A stretch of DNA of 10,231 bases, from NCBI GenBank assembly GCA_000433515.1, contig FR891060.1, positions 1 through 10,231 of the forward strand, written 5' to 3'. The notes beneath the pieces were generated by a model that made no database searches, was not told the DNA's origin, and saw only the letters and a program-made list of their open reading frames with translations. Positions within the stretch are counted from its first letter, which is position 1, and the number at the start of each line of letters is the position of its first letter. This DNA comes from Candidatus Colimorpha enterica (GTDB lineage Bacteria; Bacillota; Clostridia; Oscillospirales; CAG-272). The position numbers and the translations under genes are program-made. Positions 6,607-10,231 of the stretch are shown piece after piece.

Positions 6607-9063
6607 ATGAAACGATTACTCTCTATTCTGCTTGTCGCACTTATGGTGTTTTCTGTCACGGCAACGGTCTATGCGGCGGGAAACAGCGGCAGCAGCACAA
6701 TCAACGTGGCGGGAGAATATTCCGTCGCCTCCACCGGTGAAGTCGTATCGGTGGATGTCGGCTGGGAGGAAATGTCCTTCAAATACACCGAGGGCGAAAA
6801 GCAATGGGATCCCGGCACACACTCCTACATAGGCGGCGAGGACGGCGGCTGGTCGGATAATAAGCCGGGAATTACCATGACCAACCACTCCAATGTGGAT
6901 GTGGTTGCGGAGCTTAGCTTTACTCCATCTACAAGCGTCACCGGCACCTTCTACAGCAAAAGCGGCGACACCTACACGGCGCTGTCTGCCGACGAGCAGG
7001 GTGCCAATCTGAGTGCGGCAGCCGAAGGCTCGGAGCAGTCCGCAGCCGACGCAAAAACCTTTTACTTCGGCATCAGCGGAGGAGCTATCACAAAGAATAC
7101 TCCCCTTGGAACGATAACCGTCAGCATTTCCTTCAAGCCTTCATTTAACGAAGCCGACCTTGCTGCCTTTACTTACACGACCGACAGCTTCGGCAGAGTG
7201 AAGATCACAGGCGTTAAGGACACCTCTGTGACCGAGCTTGTGGTACCCGACTTTGTTTATGAGATTGAACTCGGTGCGCTGAAAGACTGCACGAGTCTTG
7301 TAAAGCTCACGGTTCCCTTTGCCGGCAACCGCTCCAACGGCGAACAGACTTATATTGGCTATGCCTTTGGTGCGAATAACTATACGGAAAGCGGAACAGT
7401 CCTGCCGGCAACGCTGAAGGACATCACCGTAACCGGCGGCTATGCGAAGAATGACACGCTGGATACCTTTGCATTTTATGACTGCACAAATCTTACAAAT
7501 ATTGTAATCGGTGACGGTGTTACCTACATTAACCCATCTGTTTTTGTTGATTGTATCTCTCTGGAGAGTCTGACTGTTCCGTTCTTGGGAGATTGCAAAA
7601 AGGAAATAACGGATTCATACCAGTTGCCGTTAAATTATCTATTTGGTTATTCTGATTACGGAACAAAATACACTGATAATGTGCATTTAGTATATGGTAT
7701 ACTAAATGAAATGTATAGTGATCGAAAAACCTCAGCTTTTGACGGCGAGAAGATCTACTCATATATCCCAAATACATTAAAGGAAGTAACGGTAAACGGT
7801 GGAGCAATCGGAGATAAAGCTTTTGAAGGCCAAGTTACTATTGAAAAGGTTATTTTGGGTAATGGCGTGAATGCGATAGGGTACATGGCTTTTGGAAATT
7901 GTAATAATCTAAACGAAGTCATTATCCCGGATTCTGTAATTGATATTAGTATGTGGGCTTTTAGGAACACACCGTATCAAAACACTCTGCTTGCCAATGC
8001 GGAGGATGGCTTTATCTATATCAACAAAGTGCTGTATGAGTATCACGGTTCGGACACGGATGTCGTAATTAAGGATGGAACCGTTGCTGTCAGCGACTTT
8101 GCATTCGGAGAGAATACAAAAATAGAAAAAGTCACCTGCCCTGATTCTCTGCGTTATCTTGGCTGTGCAGTAGGTCAAAGTGCGGACGGAGTTTTTTTTA
8201 AGTGTACGAACTTAAAAACAGTTGTGTTGAATGAAGGATTGGAACACATTGGTGTCGGTGCGTTTGAAAATTGTTCGGCTATTGACAATTTTGATTTCCC
8301 GGATTCACTCAACTATGTGGGATATCTGGCTTTCAGCGGTACAAGTTGGGCGAATAATCTTCCGAAGGGCGAAATCTACATCGGAAAGATTTTCTATAAA
8401 TACAATCCGCAAGGTGAATTGACCGAACCCACCACAATTACTGTTAAGGAAGGAACGGTCGGTATAGCGGACCGTGCTTTCTGCCGATTTGAAACTGATT
8501 ATGCGGATTTTGTAAATTTGGTTGGTGTAAACATCCCGGATAGTGTGACATGGATTGGAGATGAAGCATTTTATCGGGCAACGGATTTACAAGAAATAAA
8601 GCTGCCAAAGAATCTTACAGAGCTTGGTTGGAGAGCCTTTGGCTTTTGTGCTTCGCTGAAGGAGATTACGATTCCGAAGGGTGTAAAGAAGTTACCTCAA
8701 TACATCTTTGCCAGTTGCAGCGGAATATCCGTTCGCTTTGAAGAGAACTCGCAGCTGAACACGATATGTGACCGTTCAATTACCAGCGGTGTATATTATA
8801 TGCCTGAAGGAATTCAATATATATTTGACGACTTGGTTGGGACTGTTCTCGTGACAAGTATGAATAAATTGAGAGCAGTGAAATTGAGTTGGAGTGTTCG
8901 GGTCCTTGTCCCTACATACGCAGATGTTGGCTGGACATTCCGTGCGGAATCGTCAGTAGTCTATTACTACAGCGATGAAAAACCTGCCGTAAACCCAAGA
9001 ACCGGCGAATACATTGGAACGTTTTGGCACTACGACGAGAACGGAAAACCCGTTTTGTGGTAA
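6607..9063 (+). CDS. Secreted BspA-like leucine-rich-repeat protein with N-terminal shared module
   Basis: The 818-residue protein has an AAAGGA ribosome site (6591-6596). Residues 1-23 are a signal peptide (cleavage V-Y-A/A). Residues 29-178 form the module shared with the two later genes: V-S-V-D-V-G-W53, M-S-F-K-Y, H72-S-Y, G-G-W82, N93-H-S-N-V-D-V and a closing G-T-I-T-V-S-I-S-F. From about 195 to 755 it has leucine-rich repeats of the BspA/LRR_5 type (I-P-D-S-V-T-W-I-G-D-E-A-F and variants). The end (V-V-Y-Y-Y-S-D to F-W-H-Y-D-E-N-G-K-P-V-L-W) matches the cap common in gut BspA-like proteins. There is no LPXTG signal or C-terminal helix, so surface retention would need the module or a partner. 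The likely role is host or cell adhesion; the ligand is unknown. Base composition falls in the middle of the gene. Confidence 0.9.
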   Translation: MKRLLSILLVALMVFSVTATVYAAGNSGSSTINVAGEYSVASTGEVVSVDVGWEEMSFKYTEGEKQWDPGTHSYIGGEDGGWSDNKPGITMTNHSNVDVVAELSFTPSTSVTGTFYSKSGDTYTALSADEQGANLSAAAEGSEQSAADAKTFYFGISGGAITKNTPLGTITVSISFKPSFNEADLAAFTYTTDSFGRVKITGVKDTSVTELVVPDFVYEIELGALKDCTSLVKLTVPFAGNRSNGEQTYIGYAFGANNYTESGTVLPATLKDITVTGGYAKNDTLDTFAFYDCTNLTNIVIGDGVTYINPSVFVDCISLESLTVPFLGDCKKEITDSYQLPLNYLFGYSDYGTKYTDNVHLVYGILNEMYSDRKTSAFDGEKIYSYIPNTLKEVTVNGGAIGDKAFEGQVTIEKVILGNGVNAIGYMAFGNCNNLNEVIIPDSVIDISMWAFRNTPYQNTLLANAEDGFIYINKVLYEYHGSDTDVVIKDGTVAVSDFAFGENTKIEKVTCPDSLRYLGCAVGQSADGVFFKCTNLKTVVLNEGLEHIGVGAFENCSAIDNFDFPDSLNYVGYLAFSGTSWANNLPKGEIYIGKIFYKYNPQGELTEPTTITVKEGTVGIADRAFCRFETDYADFVNLVGVNIPDSVTWIGDEAFYRATDLQEIKLPKNLTELGWRAFGFCASLKEITIPKGVKKLPQYIFASCSGISVRFEENSQLNTICDRSITSGVYYMPEGIQYIFDDLVGTVLVTSMNKLRAVKLSWSVRVLVPTYADVGWTFRAESSVVYYYSDEKPAVNPRTGEYIGTFWHYDENGKPVLW
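6691..7140 (+). other. Shared extracellular module, copy 1 (in LRR protein)
   Basis: Codons 29-178 of the LRR protein align with the whole mature 185-residue protein. Both run from an I-x-V strand through V-x-S-x-D-x-x-W, M-x-F-x-Y, W-D, H-x-Y, G-G-W-S and N-H-S-N-V-D-V to G-T-I-T-V-x-I. A 24-nt stretch (6880-6903) is identical to 9413-9436. Confidence 0.85.
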
Positions 9064-9112
9064 AAAACGCAATTTTCAATACAAAATAATGATCTGAAAG
9101 GAACATACCGTT

Positions 9113-9670
9113 ATGAAAAAACTATTTACAATACTTCTTGCAGTCGCAATGCTTGCTTCTATGTCCGTAACCGCCTTTGCGGCAGATAACGACACCGTAA
9201 CAACAGACAGCGGCAGCAAAGAAATTTCCGTCAACGCAAAGTATGTGGACGGAGTCTCCACACCCGAGGTTATCAGCGCCGATATTGAATGGGGCGCTAT
9301 GGAATTTACCTACTCTGTGGGCGGCGTTAAGGTTTGGGATGCGCAAAACCATCAGTACACCGTGACCGACGCCACCGGCGGCTGGAGCGAGAACGGCAAC
9401 ACCGTGAAGGTCACCAACCACTCCAATGTGGATGTGAAAGCCACCTTTACCTATGCGCCGGAAAGCGGCAACACCTTGACCGGTGCCTTTACCTACGACA
9501 ACAGCAAAACCGCTGACAGCACCGGCGCAGTTTCCCTTGCAAAGGGTGTTGAAGGACAGGTAAACGCTGCCGACTATGTCACCGCCACCTTAAAGCTCAG
9601 CGGCACACCGAGCGACACCATGACCGATTTCACCAAGGTCGGTACGATAACAGTTAAAATCACGAAGTAA
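9113..9670 (+). CDS. Secreted protein consisting of the shared module alone
   Basis: The 185-residue protein has AAAGGAA (9097-9103) upstream of the ATG. Residues 1-23 are a signal peptide (cleavage A-F-A/A). The remainder is a free-standing copy of the module: I38-S-V, V-I-S-A-D-I-E-W60, M63-E-F-T-Y, W75-D, H80-Q-Y, G-G-W91-S, N102-H-S-N-V-D-V, ending exactly at G-T-I-T-V-K-I-T-K185. The conserved Trp, His and Asn residues lie between short predicted beta strands. No cysteine is present in the mature part and no anchor signal is visible. I do not recognise the family by name. It could be a secreted subunit that interacts with the module-bearing proteins on either side, or a minimal wall-binding protein. 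It lies 49 nt after the LRR gene with no terminator between. Confidence 0.85.
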   Translation: MKKLFTILLAVAMLASMSVTAFAADNDTVTTDSGSKEISVNAKYVDGVSTPEVISADIEWGAMEFTYSVGGVKVWDAQNHQYTVTDATGGWSENGNTVKVTNHSNVDVKATFTYAPESGNTLTGAFTYDNSKTADSTGAVSLAKGVEGQVNAADYVTATLKLSGTPSDTMTDFTKVGTITVKITK

Positions 9671-9696
9671 GTTTTATTTTAAAGGAGGAATATTCA

Positions 9697-10231
9697 ATGA
9701 AAAAAAGATTATTTAGTGTTTTGCTAAGCCTTTGCATGGTGCTGGCGCTTTTCCCGGCAACCGCCTTTGCACAGGAGCCGGACAGCCTTGCGATTATAGT
9801 CAGCGGCTTTGAGGTTGGCAAAACGCCGGCAGACTGCAAGGTCAATTTTGTCTCTACGATCCCGGGCGTCACATTCAGCGAGGCCGATATTCGGTTTAGT
9901 GATTGGATGATATACGACTTTGACGGAATGCACGAAATGTGGAATCCGATTCACGACAACGAGGTGTTCCAAGCCGACGCGCGCTATGAGTTCGCTATCG
10001 AGCTGGACAACAAGGGTCTGACGGAGGTGCCGGCTGTCACCGTAAACGGTAAAACACCGAGGTATTGTAACATAGCAACCAGCGACGGCATACCTTTTGC
10101 GCTCTCTATATTCTGCGAACTTGGCACTCCTGCGGCAGGAAATGAAGACCGCGAAATCACCGTAAACGGTTCCTTTGTTCCCGGCACAGCGGCGGACGAA
10201 ATAATCTCTGTAGACGTTGCCTGGGAGGCTA
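9697..10231 (+). CDS. Secreted multidomain protein ending in the shared module (3' end outside window)
   Basis: The ATG at 9697 has AAAGGAGG (9681-9688) upstream, 8 nt before the ATG. The frame stays open for 178 codons to the window end. Residues 1-25 are a signal peptide (cleavage A-F-A/Q). Residues about 26-150 are a beta-rich domain with F-E-V-G-K-T-P, a W plus acidic segment, F-Q-A-D-A-R-Y-E-F-A-I-E-L and V-T-V-N-G-K. This pattern is reminiscent of Ig-like repeats in gut Clostridial surface proteins, though I cannot name the family. From about residue 152 a third copy of the shared module begins (R-E-I-T-V-N-G-S-F-V, then I-I-S-V-D-V-A-W176) and is cut off. Two cysteines (C134 region and C47) occur in the first domain. 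Total length and anchor are unknown. Confidence 0.85.
   Translation, partial: MKKRLFSVLLSLCMVLALFPATAFAQEPDSLAIIVSGFEVGKTPADCKVNFVSTIPGVTFSEADIRFSDWMIYDFDGMHEMWNPIHDNEVFQADARYEFAIELDNKGLTEVPAVTVNGKTPRYCNIATSDGIPFALSIFCELGTPAAGNEDREITVNGSFVPGTAADEIISVDVAWEA

Noticed and set aside
10037..10170. Repeated 14-nt string at 10037-10050 and 10157-10170 containing a small palindrome
   Set aside because: Both copies encode T-V-N-G in beta-rich domains, so shared codons explain them better than a regulatory site.
1..10231. CRISPR array, tRNA, rRNA or insertion sequence
   Set aside because: No regularly spaced short repeats, no tRNA cloverleaf, no rRNA sequence and no transposase frame were seen on either strand.

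Overview
The window looks like gut-type Firmicutes DNA (class Clostridia, Lachnospiraceae/Oscillospiraceae-like). The evidence is Gram-positive sortase and signal-peptide architecture, GGAGG ribosome sites, near-consensus sigma-A promoters, intrinsic terminators, and families common in gut Clostridia: SpaA/Cna-B repeat proteins, DUF3268 zinc-finger proteins and BspA-like leucine-rich repeats. The species cannot be named from sequence alone. All supported genes lie on the + strand.

Left part, 1-5118, is a module of the kind carried by integrative conjugative elements; that placement is inference, since no integrase, relaxase or att site is in view. It opens with the 3' part of a large Cna-B/SpaA-type adhesin or pilin ending in a sortase signal. 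A small secreted, membrane-anchored partner follows, translationally linked to it. A consensus promoter (3239-3267) then drives a roughly 235-nt structured RNA that ends in an intrinsic terminator (3404-3511). It lies directly upstream of a DUF3268-type zinc-finger gene that overlaps, through ATGA, a small sigma-70-like gene. A second terminator abuts the ribosome site of a type I signal peptidase gene. That gene's frame runs improbably through a perfect inverted repeat and a third strong terminator.

Right part, 5298-10231, is a separate operon with its own promoter (5298-5326). A TTG-started TetR-family regulator is followed, with no visible terminator, by a membrane-anchored Ig-like protein, an 818-residue secreted BspA-like leucine-rich-repeat protein, a 185-residue secreted protein, and a fourth secreted protein cut by the window end. 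The last three share an extracellular module I cannot assign to a named family. Its signature is V-I-S-x-D-x-x-W...M-x-F-x-Y...GGW...NHSNVDV. It stands alone in the 185-residue protein, precedes the leucine-rich repeats in the large one, and follows another domain in the last. None of the three shows a sortase signal in the part visible.

The two candidates most worth attention are (i) the structured RNA ahead of the zinc-finger/sigma pair, with a possible terminator/antiterminator switch, and (ii) the TetR-led surface-protein operon built around the shared module, which resembles WxL clusters of Lactobacillales in layout but not in sequence as far as I can see.
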